From assembly GCA_031763025.1 (NCBI GenBank), contig JASSKH010000003.1, positions 15,186,992 to 15,250,991 of the forward strand: a DNA stretch of 64,000 nt, written 5' to 3'. The translations under genes and the position numbers were made by a program. A model generated the notes under the pieces. That model saw only the letters and a list, made by a program, of their open reading frames with translations. It made no database searches and was not told the origin of the DNA. This document shows, piece by piece, positions 24,412 to 35,999 of this stretch. This DNA comes from Macrocystis pyrifera (Eukaryota > Sar > Phaeophyceae > Laminariales > Laminariaceae). Numbering within the stretch: position 1 is the stretch's first letter; every line of letters begins with the position of its first letter.

Positions 24412-25629
24412 ACTTTATTATATCCGTGCAGCACAGGACACCTCTTAAGGCCCCTGAGGATCTCATCCACCCCCATCCCCGGTTTTCCGAGTGTCTCTAA
24501 TATCTAGATGTTTTGTCGGAATAGAAAATTTAGTCGCTGTTTTTACACGCCGTGGTCGGACCTTCGGCTGGGCCGTGCCTTAGAAGAGAGAGGGTGCACC
24601 AGCTTAGCGTCTCATATACAGCAACATGTACTTCATTTGCGGACAGCTTCAGCTTCTGACAGGCAAGCACAGCCCGCGAAACCCAGGCACGCTCCTGATG
24701 AGGTGTGTGAGAGTGTCGGGTGCGACAGACAGTAATCGCAGGCTACCAGAAACAACTTTAGAGGGGTTTTCGTGAATTCGAAGTTGCGAACCAGAAGCAT
24801 AAACAACTCTAAATATCGCCAAATACTTCATTTTACGCGCGGGGGCCAGAGCACTATGGCTATGTCACCGATGAAAAAACGGTCTTCAACGAAAACTAGC
24901 TGTTTTACAGGCGGATATTTTGAACGCACCCGAAAAGAGTGCGGACAGGAAAATTACGTTCCCATTAGGGGTAGTAAGTTATTGGCCCAAACAAAGGTGA
25001 AGGGGCCAGAAAGCTCGGGATTCTTGTTTTTTTCTGAAGCTTCGAAAGACGGGTATTGGTTGCAGATCCCTGACTCCATGCCCAAGTCGTATGTATATGT
25101 TGCCGAAAGACCTTCGCGCGCCTAGTCGACAGCATACATCTGAGTGTTCCTCCGTGGCGCTAATAAAACGATTAATAAGAAAGGCAGTTTGAGATTTACA
25201 GGAAAATATAATGTCGGGACCCGTTATACTCAAGTTTGTGTACAGTAGAACGAACCCATTGTTAAATAACACATACAGGCTGAAGCAAATTCCTTGTTGC
25301 TTGTTGTTGTTGTAGTTGTCCTGTTGAGTGTGCTCAGAGTGCAGCTGTGAGCTATGAGTATTGCACTGTCATGTTCAGTGGAATACGTTAAATCAGTATG
25401 TGGTAGAAGGTTTGTTTATTCCGGGAAGTATCTGGGTCCTGGATGTAAATGTCAGTGTGAACTACGCCCGACGCCCGAGGTGGACTCACTTCTCCTCCTT
25501 GATATGATCCAACACGAGATCCCTTCCAACCTTCATCATGAGTGCTGCTTGTCTCGCCCAACTGCGTAACACCGGTCACGCCCCACAGTCTCGATCACGC
25601 TAGTGTCCGCTGAGACTCTGTGGGCTACG

Positions 25630-26050
25630 GGCAGCGATTATAGTGATTCCCATCTTTAAAAAAAAGCGGAAAGCCCATAAGAGAGGATGTCAGAAATGCA
25701 GGCACGGATTGACGAGCAATTCCGCTTGCTACACGAAACGACGGAAAAACTGGAAAAGGAGAGGGGCTCTCGGAGAGGCGAAAGAGTGGCGTGTCCGTCG
25801 AGACTTCGAGGCTAGGGGCAACGATTAGAGCGATCCCCATCTCTCAAGGATGGCGGAAAGCCTGAAAGAGAGGATGTCAGAAATGCAGGCACGGGTGGAC
25901 GAACAATACCGCTTGCTGCAAGCAACGACAGGAGAGCTGGAAAAGGAGAGTGCTTCTCGGAGAGGCGAGATAGTGGACGCCGGGGAAGAACCTGGGAATC
26001 CCGCCATCGCCACCTCCGACAGAGTGCCCGACTCGCTACTGAACTATTAA
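25630..26050 (+). pseudogene. Tandemly duplicated coiled-coil ORF fragment
   Basis: Two copies 187 bp apart share gaggatgtcagaaatgcag and flanking sequence. The second copy reads as a 66-residue ORF from 25850 (MAESLKERMSEMQARVDEQY, then LLQATTGELEKE), with heptad-like spacing as in a coiled coil. The first copy encodes the same segment (MSEMQARIDEQFRLLHETTE) in a broken frame. It resembles the N-terminal coiled coil of some retroelement Gag proteins, but no further domain supports that, so the origin is unknown. Confidence 0.4.
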
Positions 26051-26834
26051 TAATTCGTCGGGCAACTGCAGCTGCAGAGCGGCGAAGGAGCTGATTGAGC
26101 GACCTCTTCGTCAACAACCATGCTACCGTCAGAGCCTAAGGCTCGCCCAGGCATGTTATTAATCACCTCTGAGTTAAGCGGCGACTCGTCGAAAGGTTTC
26201 GTTCGAATCAAGCTCTTTGTGTCTTGGGCTATGTCGGCCAACTGTTACGATGCCCTCACAGCAGAAGAACCTTGCAAACTTGGGGGTGGAAAGAGCGTAA
26301 TAGAATTAGAGAGGGCACATTCGAAAGTTAACTTTACTGAAGTCCAGATAGCCTGGCAAACGTTAAACTGAGCTATTCACCCTCCCATTTGGGATGTCAT
26401 ATTGACTGCTGGCTCTCCCTCCGAGGTATGGGCAGTATTCCCCGCTTGGTATTCCCCAAACGACGAGACCGCGAAGTATCGCACGATGAATGGAGTGCAT
26501 AAGGATTACTTTCTCCCGGTCTGGCCTACAGTACGAGTAGAGGTGGATGGAGTACAAAAGGAAGATTTTCTCCAGTCTCCGCGTACAGGAAAAACGGATG
26601 ATGATTTAGAATCCGGGGGTCAGATCCCCCTCACACCCGCTCTAGGACGATGTGCAGAGCCTACGATATCGGTTCCCCCCTCGATCTCCCCGGTCCCCCC
26701 CACACACCCCCTGTTGCTAAAATCGGGATGGCCGTTGCATTACCGGTCCCGAGCAAACGGAAATGTTTGATCGGTAAGCGTCCTGTCTTTTTGAGGTATA
26801 ATAGAAGTCAACACCTTTCATGCAATTTACGCCC

Positions 26835-27170
26835 ATGCCGGCGTCCCCGGTGGCTTGGTAAGTGGTCCGCGTGCCTATCAAGATCAATTTCGTGGGTTCA
26901 AGTCTCACCGAGTGCATGCTCATAGGGACTTTTTCTTGGATAAAAAATTGATTAGCGGAAAGCGCGAGAGGGTGAGTTAGCTACATTCGATGAAAATCGA
27001 CGAGCTGTGGGAATGCTGAACCCTATGCGTGACAAAAAATAAAGGCACGTACCGGGGGGGAGAAGGGACGACACCTGTGACCACGGCTTGTCCAGAAGAT
27101 CGCTGAGGGTAAAACCTCCTACGAGTTAGGCTGGAAAGTAAAAGTGATGATTAAAAAAAAAAAAAAAAAA
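26835..27170 (+). mobile_element. tRNA-derived SINE with poly(A) tail
   Basis: The head holds an A-box-like ggtggcttggtaagtgg and a B-box-like gggttcaagtctc. The latter can form a perfect 5-bp T-arm (GUGGG/CUCAC). The acceptor stem does not pair, so this is a tRNA-derived element and not a tRNA gene. A body of about 230 bp follows and ends in A19 at 27152-27170. A second copy at 24010-24325 confirms a dispersed family. Confidence 0.6.
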
Positions 27171-27647
27171 AATGCCAACGAATCTATTTTGAGAGCAACG
27201 GCAAGAGAGGATGATATCCGTGTCACGGGAGAGCCCATTCCCAGCGCTGGATATGCGATGGCACAGGCGATCAGAGCGCGAGTGTCAAGATCGGTGTTCT
27301 CCCAGGGGATGGCGTTGGCGTCCCCTCGCACCTCGGTGGTGGCGCCGCCGCTGACAGTGGGGGGCGGGCGGGGGGCGACTTCGTCCGCTGCTTCACCGAC
27401 GCCACCGGAAGTGCCGGATGTGTGGTGTATGCCAGCACCTGTCCTGCCGCCACCGCAGCCACCACCACCACCGCAGCCGCCGCCGCGACAGAGAGTTAAC
27501 TTTCCCATGAACTTGGATTGGGTTTGATGCTGTGTTTGATGTTGTTTCAATATTTGTTATTTCGGCTGTAATGGGGGGAATAGGTTTGCGTTGAATCGAA
27601 CATGAATAAAAAACATCAAAATCATGGAAGAAAAAGGCAACGAAGGG

Positions 27648-27865
27648 TCATTTTTATCGGAGAGCTTTCTTTCCATAGTTTACATATTTTTTTCGCGCAA
27701 TTTTTCAGTCCTACAGATTTTTCTGTTTTTTTTTCAAATACGTGAAAATTCACTTTCCTGGTTTTTTCTGGAGAATTTCGACAGGACGCCTCCGTATCTT
27801 GACACATACCTCCAATTATTTCCAAGCTTTGAAATTCTGGAAAAAAAACTCTCCGATAAGAATGA
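27648..27865. mobile_element. MITE-like element with 30-bp terminal inverted repeats
   Basis: Left end tcatttttatcggagagctt and right end (reverse complement) tcattcttatcggagagttt match over about 27 of 31 positions. The 218-bp interior is AT-rich and non-coding. No clear target duplication. Confidence 0.5.
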
Positions 27866-28603
27866 GCCTAACAAAGTACCAGGTAAGAGGTTTTGCAGCG
27901 GATCGCCCACTCTGCCTATTTCGTGTACTCGAGTACGCACGAAACGTAGGGGGGGAATATTTATTTTCCGAATTCGGGGAGACGAAATGGATGAATATAG
28001 GTGAAGTGAAAGGGGTCGCTATTTCGATTGGAGAATGTTTTAGGGTAACCGAGAACATACAATATAGTCGGGGGAGACAATTAGTATCACGTCCAAATGA
28101 TCAGTATTCGACAAAGCGGATCGATGTTCCGAAGATTGACGTAAACCTGGAAGTATTATTAATATAAGTTTTCAATGTTTAGGGAGATTTTGTATTCCTC
28201 AAAACATACAGCTTTGAATTTTGTACACTATTAATAGGACGATTTTATTGTTATTGGTTAACCCATAATAACTAAAACAAATGTTACGTTCAAGGAGAGG
28301 GTCAAGGTCTCAAGCAAACATCACACGCTCCATACCCAACAGTTTTTTCGTCAGGTAGCATAGTAGTAGTGGGAGTAGTACCCCAGTAAAAGAGTACGTA
28401 TATTATTAGTAGTGTACCTGGTATAGCAGTACTATTAATAGTGGTATATGGGACCGGCTAAGAGAAGGAGCACCTATTTTATAGCACTAAATATACGTAT
28501 CATACTCCTGCTGCACGTATCGTCTGTTGTACCTGCTAATTATTCATACTACAATAGTGGTAGTGATAGAGGTACGAGTATTGATATAGTAGGAGGAGGA
28601 GGA

Positions 28604-28944
<341 letters not shown>

Positions 28945-29220
28945 TAGGCATGGGTACATCAATCAGTAGGATTATGTGTACATAATATAATACTGCTAAG
29001 TAAAACTAATTAATCCGCCGAAACAACGAGAATCTGTGGAGAGAACGACCGGACGCCAGGACAGCATGGCGCGAGCACGGCCGAGGCCACCTTCGGCAGA
29101 GTAGGCAGAGTAGGGGTCGGCGAGCACGATGAAGAAATAACGGACGGCGAGGTGGACCTTATCGACAGGACGGGCGGAAAATGGCTCGAAACAGACCGGT
29201 ACGAGTACATGTTAGAAATG

Positions 29221-29331
29221 TAAAATTAGGTAAAATGGAATATAGACGAGGCGTATTACGCAGCTTGCAAAGTTGAGTATCAACTATTTAATCACAGTCG
29301 AACTCACAGCTGACGTATTTAAAAAAAAAGT
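29221..29331 (+). repeat. Dispersed repeat copy (attagg...cagctgacgtattt)
   Basis: Begins aaaattaggtaaaatggaat, continues gacgaggcgtattacgcagc and ends cagctgacgtattt plus an A-run. The same sequence recurs at 31150-31260 and 31405-31476. Non-coding; a MITE or SINE tail is possible. Confidence 0.6.
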
Positions 29332-29604
29332 TAAAAAATGCTGAAGGGCGCTCACAAAACAGTACCTGGAATTGTATTCGTACGAACATGTATTTATTTT
29401 ACAAGCACAAACAGTTGCTGTACAAAATACCTGGTACCAAGTGCCATGCGGCGTGATGTGCGCGTTTCGACTTTCGAGCTTGACGAAGTTGCAGAAACTT
29501 ACCAAAATTCTCCTGTGTCAACAGAGTAGTCCTGGCAGACCTGGCCAGCAACGAATCGCCACGCCCCAGCGAGTGCGAGAAGCCAGTATCCTGCGGTAAT
29601 AAGT

Positions 29605-29638
29605 GGCACCGGGCGGCCCGAAGGCGCCCGGTGTTGCC
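29605..29638. other. GC-rich hairpin
   Basis: Stem caccgggcg (29607-29615) pairs perfectly with cgcccggtg (29625-29633) around a 9-nt loop. Isolated in AT-rich DNA; function unknown. Confidence 0.4.
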
Positions 29639-31149
29639 TTTCCATGGCCCTTGCCTTTCCTGGCGTAAGACGATAATCAAGAGTCAAGGGCGGTGGGACT
29701 GAGTTCAACTATGAAAATACTATACTACTATTAATACTACTGCTGCAGCTGTTATACTTGTATGTCATCATGGTTTCTGCTGTAAAATGCCATGACAACA
29801 GTTAGTGTACCTGGGACTTGTCACTGCTGAAGGTCTACCACGAATACTGTTTGCTGTATGCTACATACATACTTGGTACCTGGTACGTGCCAGCATGTAG
29901 ACTAACAAGTACCATTGATATGTACAGATAAAAAATCATGAAGTTTCCGGCGCACAAAAAAGTGAGAACAGGGCTCGAGATGGTTTGGCAAGCATTCCAG
30001 GTACCGCTGCATGGAGGGCGATCAAGGTGATTGTCTGCTCTACAAAAAAATCATACTAGTATGCTATAGGTATTCTTGATTCACACGCCTACACCTGGAG
30101 CTGCCAACACACGGGCGGCACAGCACAGATGGGTGTCTTGTCCACCAGCACATCTCGCAGATACGTTCGAAATTAGCTCGTTGAACTGTCAAGTCGCATT
30201 CTGAGGACCTGACACCTTCAATGATGCTGCACGTGGCCAGCCGCAGCTCGACTGTTTGCTCTGCCGCAGAGAGGAATACAAAGACTTGTGGAGCACCGTG
30301 CGCAGGTTTGCGACGACCGCACCGACTCTGTCAACGCTAGATTGGCCCGTGGATTTACGGGGAGTATCATACCACCAGCGATACTGCTGTAAGTATGTAC
30401 GTACCGAATCTCCGACGTGCGAGACATCACGGAATAAGTTGGTCGACAAAAGATATGCGATCCCACGACTGTCAGAAAACAGAGAGAAGTATACTCGTAC
30501 CTTGGCGTAACGTGGCTGCGTGGAGAAAAGCCTCCTCTCGTAAACACACCACCACAGCTCACGAAACAGCGACTCTGTTCAGCCTTCTGTCACGTATCAA
30601 ACCATGTGCATGGTGAATGAACAGTGAAGCTCGCAGCGGTCGGCACGAAGAAAGATACGCGTATGATATCATAGATACGAGGATCCACGATCGATCCCCG
30701 ATCTCACCGTTTTCCGAAGGAGGAGTTACAAAGAGGCATTCGGAAGTCGGGGCTTTTCGAACAGAATGGTTGCTGAGCAGAATGTTCGTGGTTCTCTGTT
30801 GTTCCTGTTTTTAGGAGGGGGTTGTTTCGAGTGCGTGAGCTTCTGGCTACTCTGCACGCGGATCCCTGCGACGCTTGCTGTGGTGGGTGGTAGGTGGTAG
30901 GAGCCGGCGAAGGCGAAGAGTGCGTAGTCGCATTTTCCTACAAGCTGTACTCCTTTCTGCTGCAATTGGCACTGCACGAATGAGTGCATTCAATCGGCCT
31001 TCGAAAGCGAGTTGCCGCTTCTTCGAAAAAAAGTTCGACACAACAAGCATACGTCGTACAGGACAACAACTGCTGTATACTCGTAGTAACAATAATAAAG
31101 AAGCAGGAGAGCTGATCTCTGACGACACAAGCTGGATTTCTTCGTTTAA

Positions 31150-31800
31150 AAAAAAAAATTGAATTAGGTAAAAATGGAATATAGACGAGGCGTATTACGC
31201 AGCTTGCAAAGTTGAGTATATCAACTATTTAATCAGTCGAACTCACAGCTGACGTATTTCAAAATTTATAAAATACGTCAGCTGTGAGTTCGACTGATTA
31301 AATAGTTGATACTCAAATTATGTTTGAGAATCTGTGTGTTCTACAGAGTAGTATGGTGTAGTATGTTGTAACGACTCCCGAAATTATTATTATCATATTA
31401 ATACTTGTAAAATTAGGTAAAAATGGAATATAGACGAGGCGTATTACGCAGCTTGCAAAGTTGAGTATCAGCTATTTCGTGTGCCCGAAGACGGAAAATA
31501 AATAATTCTCGCTATTTCCAGTACGAAATAATTAAATTGAAATTGGGGTCAATTTATTTAATTGTTTTGGTCAGATAGCATTTCCGAATCGAAAAATAAA
31601 TAATTACCGATAGGTTCCTCGAAGATTTTATAAGAAACTAAGAAAGCACGTCAGCTGTGAGTTCAACCGATATATTTGAATAATCATTTCGTGTGCCCGA
31701 AGACGGAAAATAAATAATATTCTCTCTATTTCCAGTACGAAATATTTCCAGTACGAAATAATTAATCAGTCGAACTCACAGCTGACGTATTTCAAAATTT
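31150..31800. repeat. Cluster of dispersed-repeat copies with a long hairpin
   Basis: One copy (31150-31260) is followed at once by an inverted copy of its 3' half. Arms 31211-31259 and 31270-31316 form a near-perfect stem of about 47 bp. A further copy starts at 31405. The segments 31476-31560 and 31685-31800 share tttcgtgtgcccgaagacgg and ccagtacgaaataatta with each other. No coding signal. Confidence 0.65.
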
Positions 31801-32311
31801 ATAAAATAATAATACGTATTTTCCTGTAAATCTCAGCCTCCCTTACATTTATTTATTGCTCGTTCTTTTGTTACCCCCACGCTTTGGTGATATTATACCT
31901 CTCCTGTACTACTCCTACTTACTACTATTTGTACGAATGATATTACTGCAGCAGCTGTTGTTGTAGATTGTACCATACCTGGTACGACCGGTAGGAATTT
32001 ACTGCTTTGTACTTGAAACATTTTGTTTGTTGTACGAGTATTCCCTCGGACGGATGACCCTACGTCCTCTTTTATTGACAAGTCCTATACCAGGTTCCTG
32101 GTACCTGGTATATTATATGTGGGAGGTCTTCTACGACTACTTATACTGCTGTAGCTACTACTACAGAAGTAGCGTAGCAGTTACCGGCTATCTGGTATGC
32201 ATGTATGTGAGCGCATGTAATTTCTGTGATACATTACAACATACTGCTGTTGTGGGTGGCTCCACCAGAGTTGGCGCACGTGTGATCCTAATCTAAGTGG
32301 GGGTGGGGGGC

Positions 32312-33679
32312 GTACTCATTTGTTGCTTGCCTTATTCATTTGAGCATAGACCATGCATCCCTTTCGAGACGGAGCACCGTTCCAACTCCTAGTAGAGACA
32401 CCTCCAACAATTGGGCGCTCATTACGTTGTTTCCACACCACCAGGTATATTACACAGACACTTTTGCTAATCTGATCCCCTCCCTGTTTGGCCGCCTGTT
32501 GTTATGATACTGCTTAGTCCTAAGCTGACGACGCCACTTGTTAAGATCAAGGTTGCAGGACACTTTGTATCCCTGGACAGGTCTGCCTTTTAAGTCGGTA
32601 TTCGTTGGTACTCACGTGTGTTGCTTGCTTAGCGATAGAAGAAGAGCGGTTTTACTCCTTCCGTGCACGCGGAGACTGAGACCAAGCTCGTGCGTCTCTG
32701 GAAAACCTGGTTTTTCATCTAAGATACGCCTTCCAAGTACTACAAATACATTCCCAGTGACTGAACCCCTGGCAGGCAATTACCGGGCTTTCAACCTCAT
32801 ACAAAGTAGTATCATAACACTAACCCCCTCTGATGAGCCGTGTATGTAGAATTATGGGAAATTCGTGGAAACCCCGATTCCACGAACTAGAACATAAGTC
32901 GAAGATGCGGCTCCTCAAAACCCACTCCCACACCTCTGAACGGCGAGGCAACGAAGCCGGCAAAGTGCGTAAAAAAAATAAAGGGAAGACCTAGCCTTAA
33001 GGGGCAGGAAGAAATCGTCAACGAAAACCATCGCCATGCCGCCCGCACGGGGGGGGGGGGGGGGCGAGGAAGATGCATGGAAACAAAGTGTCCCGCAACC
33101 TTGATCTTAACACTGTGGCCACCATCTATCTCTCAGCATAGCGATTGTTTTCTCGCTGCTATCTAGTGTATCATACTCCTCCATGTCACATTCGTCTATT
33201 TCCCTCGTCTCTTCTTTTAACACATCCCGTTCCTCCTTGTACATTTCACATTATCCTACTATGTGAGCTCTACTCTCTATTGCTTTGCCACACGGGCACA
33301 TCTGTGTGCATCTACTTCCTCCTCCTCTCGGCTACTGGTATAGCTCTTCTTTCTGGCAGGTCCAGGTCACCTACACGAAATCGCAGTTTCAGCGTTTTCG
33401 CGAAGTCCATTGGGCCGTGCAAATACGTTTCCATTCCTATTCCTTCGCTGAATCCCCCGTATATCAAGTGTTTTTCCGATTCCATCTTGTTTCTTAGCAC
33501 TAGCCTTTCTCTTTCTACCCCTTCTTCTACTCCTGCCCTGTACCTCCCAAACTTCCCGGTGGACATCACCTCTTCTTGATTTCCCCCTACATCCTTCCAT
33601 ACTTTCTCAACTACGACATCTCACCTTATTCCAGCTCCCCCTTTCGTTACTTTCTCCCATACCGCTCTATCAACTATGG
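32312..33679 (-). pseudogene. 5'-truncated LINE copy (3' part only), interrupted
   Basis: The minus strand encodes the C-terminal part of the same LINE found at 45486-51413. Both encode GKFGRY, then KTLKLRFRVGDLDLPER, and both DNA copies end caacaaatgagtac. The 5' end starts at the position matching ccatagttgatagag of the full copy. The frame has stops and indels. A 613-bp insertion (32500-33112) interrupts it. Both ends abut C/G-rich tracts (gggggtgggggg on one side, a G-run with interruptions on the other). Confidence 0.82.
32500..33112. mobile_element. TG...CA insertion in the LINE copy, solo-LTR-like
   Basis: The insertion begins tgttatgatactgc and ends gatcttaaca, that is TG...CA, and is flanked by CTGT at 32496-32499 and 33113-33116. 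Removing it restores LINE continuity (ggccgcctgtggccacc). Near its ends it carries inverted copies of gttaagatcaaggttgc (starting about 32542 and ending 33111). A MITE is therefore an alternative to a solo LTR. It contains a G16 run at 33049-33064. Confidence 0.55.
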
Positions 33680-33721
33680 GGGAGGAGGGGGGGGGGACAA
33701 ACATGAGCGTGAAAATGTTCA

Positions 33722-33893
33722 TCTATAAAGGATAGAACACTGAGCTACTCTCAGTCAGCGCTGACTGAGTAACTCAGTGGTCTATCCTTTACAGACGAAC
33801 AAAAGAAGTACCTTTGGGCTCGATGCGGCCCCTCGCCGATGACATCCTCCTCCGGGATTGATCAAGCCCCTAATCAGCGCCTGGTTTTTCGTT
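33722..33893 (+). mobile_element. tRNA-related SINE, type A, with palindromic head
   Basis: Reads gctgactgagtaactcagtgg (A-box-like), then gggctcgatgcggcc (B-box-like), then a tail ending gcgcctggttttt. The head is duplicated head-to-head: 33722-33759 is its inverted copy. A reverse-oriented sister copy lies at 34700-34838. Confidence 0.6.
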
Positions 33894-34164
33894 ATATTAT
33901 TGTTATGCTTGCCTTCCGACAATATAGCATAGATGCCGTTCCGATATAAACCGAATATCCTTCCGTAAATCAGCAGTATCCCTCATACGCTTCTCTGCCA
34001 GCCGTTTCCCATTTTCCATTCCCCACATCATTTCATTTTAACTACCGGTATAGTATACCCCCTTCCTCATCAACGTTCCATCCCCAGGTCATTGGCCGCA
34101 TTCCTCCGGCTTCTTCCTCCCTTCCCCTAGCGTATATGTATACTGCTGTCCCCCTCCCTAGTCG

Positions 34165-34450
34165 TGTACCTGGTATTCTTTTACTTAAGTGGTTCACTCC
34201 ACTTTCGACTCTCTGGTCGAGTGTTCCTTTATCGTGGTTCTCTCCACGTGACTTCCCTTTTTCTACCCACGGCAGAAAAAGTGGAAACATGACGTCTGGC
34301 GGGACTCGAACCCCGGACTTTTTTTGTTCGAAATACAAAAGATAGACCACTGAGCTACTCAGTCGGCGGAAATACGACGTCTGGCGGGACTCGAACCCCG
34401 GACTTCTTTTGTCCGAATTATAAAGGATATACCACTCACTGAGCTATCCT
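34165..34450 (-). mobile_element. tRNA-related SINE, type B (minus-strand copies)
   Basis: On the minus strand the head reads ctgagtagctcagtggtcta with B-box ggttcgagtcccgcc, followed by a body containing ctttttctgccg and ggagagaaccacgata. A second, head-only minus copy (34376-34450) abuts it. T-arm pairing is imperfect (a G:G mismatch), so a functional tRNA is unlikely. Confidence 0.65.
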
Positions 34451-34464
34451 GTATATTTCGGACA

Positions 34465-34680
34465 AAAGAAGTCCGGGGCTGACTGAGTAGCTCAGTGCAC
34501 TATCCTTTGTATTTCGAACAAAAGAAGTCCGGGGTTCGAGTCCCGCCAGACGTCGTATTTCCGCTTTTTCTGCCGTAGGTAGAAAAGGGAAGCCAAGTGG
34601 AGAGAACCACGATAAAAAAACACTCGACCAGAGTGTCGAAAATGGCGTAAACCACTTTTAAGTAAAAGAACACACGGCGT
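34465..34680 (+). mobile_element. tRNA-related SINE, type B (plus-strand copy)
   Basis: Head gctgactgagtagctcagtg, then gaagtccggggttcgagtcc, then the same body as the minus-strand copy at 34165. The two face head to head and form a large inverted repeat of about 250-bp arms around 34450. Confidence 0.68.
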
Positions 34681-34699
34681 AGGGAGGGAGACAATATGA

Positions 34700-34838
34700 A
34701 AGAAAAACCAGGCGCTGGTTGGAGGCTTGATCAACCCCGGAGGATGTTATCGGCGGTCGGCCGTATCGAGCCCAGAGGTACTTCTTGCGTTCGTCTATAA
34801 AGGATAAACCACTGAGCTACTCAGTCAGCGTTGATCCC
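34700..34838 (-). mobile_element. tRNA-related SINE, type A (minus-strand copy)
   Basis: On the minus strand: gctgactgagtagctcagtgg, gggctcgatacggcc, then ggttgatcaagcctccaacc and gcgcctggtttttc. It mirrors the copy at 33760-33893, so the whole 33.7-34.8 kb block is a nested palindrome. Confidence 0.6.
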
Positions 34839-35261
34839 TAACAAGCAGTTGTTTCGCAACGACAGTCCGACCTATTTTCAACAGCGGAGTTATTATTGTA
34901 GTACCGAAATATGCGATGGGGATCGCAAAATGAAGGAAATAGTACACAATGAGGAAGCCCACAAACATAAACGGGGATAAGAGATCCCCAACAAGCAGTC
35001 AGAGAGCTGACGACGCTCTGTTGGCCAATGAAAAATATGTCATCGGTTGTTTACTACCAGGTATTAAACGACAGAATGACAAGAGATCGCTGTACCGCGA
35101 AATATTAAAGATCTTCTTGTGCACTTGACGCTCTATCTATACTCGTTCCTGCTCTGTCGCCCTGAGGCGTAATATGCTCTTCTTGTGCACTTGACGCTCT
35201 GCCATCGCTCGTCATATAAGAGGTCCCCAACAAGCGTTTAGGTACTCCAGCAGTATGATAT

Positions 35262-35624
35262 CTAATGAGCGATACCATGCTCTTGTACGCTTGTTGTTGC
35301 TGCTGTTGTTCTTCGGGGTGATCGCCGCAAGCGCTCAGCGGGCCCACTTGGTCCTGCTGCTGTTGCGGACGTGACTGCTGGCTGCTGTTGCCTTTGCGGC
35401 AGCTGCTGCTGCCTGGTGTCATCGCTCTCCCTTTGCACCTTCACCTCACTTACCACCTCATCAAATTGCACCTTCGACGTATGCTCTTCTTGTGTACTTG
35501 ATGTAATATCGTATGATGGTACAAGGTTCCCCTTCGGGATGTGGGCAACGTGAAATCCCGGGGGCGTCGCAAGGCGAAAAGGGAGTACACCCGTATAGCT
35601 GTTCTTGGCGGAAACGGGAGCCAT
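35262..35624 (-). CDS. Unrecognised Gln/Ser-rich ORF (120 codons)
   Basis: The ORF starts MAPVSAKNSYTGVLPFRL and has Gln-rich tracts (RQQQLPQRQQQP) plus a TSSTQEEHTSKVQFDEV segment. A neighbouring frame repeats an SAQEEH-type motif at 35100-35230. No domain recognised. It could be the low-complexity part of a dead Copia polyprotein or a chance ORF. Confidence 0.2.
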   Translation of the reverse strand: MAPVSAKNSYTGVLPFRLATPPGFHVAHIPKGNLVPSYDITSSTQEEHTSKVQFDEVVSEVKVQRESDDTRQQQLPQRQQQPAVTSATAAGPSGPAERLRRSPRRTTAATTSVQEHGIAH

Positions 35625-35881
35625 GAGCTAGCGCGTTGCTCGAAGTAAAGAGTAATAAATATTAATAGTAGTCGGCAGGAACTAAGTCCTACTCTTTCTG
35701 TGGTGGATACTACACTACTACATGCACGCGGTAGCATGGGTTGACTGCTATATATACCGTCACTACACACCACTACTACTACTGCGCAGATGTAGTACAG
35801 GTAGAAGCAGCATACACTCTACAAAATACTGCGTAGTACACTACTGGTACTACAGTACTACTACTACTATTAATACGACCA

Positions 35882-35992
35882 CTATTACGGGGGTCCATAG
35901 TTAACGGGACTAAATTTTGATAGTAAAAACAGGTAAATATATAGGTTTTAACGTATACCATAGGTCCTATTAACTTTGTACCCCCGTAATAG
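35882..35992. mobile_element. Short MITE, 111 bp
   Basis: Terminal inverted repeats ctattacgggggtccatagt and (reverse complement of the other end) ctattacgggggtacaaagt extend with mismatches to about 29 bp. The interior is AT-rich. Confidence 0.6.
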
Positions 35993-35999
35993 CTATACT

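Noticed and set aside
26840-26920. Possible tRNA gene with paired T-arm
   Set aside because: No acceptor or D-stem pairing; it is followed by a repeated body and A19 tail, so SINE.
27144-27527. 127-codon ORF with Pro-rich C-terminus
   Set aside because: It starts inside the SINE poly(A) as poly-Lys; only low-complexity Pro follows. Not convincing as a gene.
34300-34560. Possible tRNA genes (A-box and B-box with GGTTCGAGTCC)
   Set aside because: The acceptor stem does not pair, the T-arm has a mismatch, and several copies with a common body show a SINE family.
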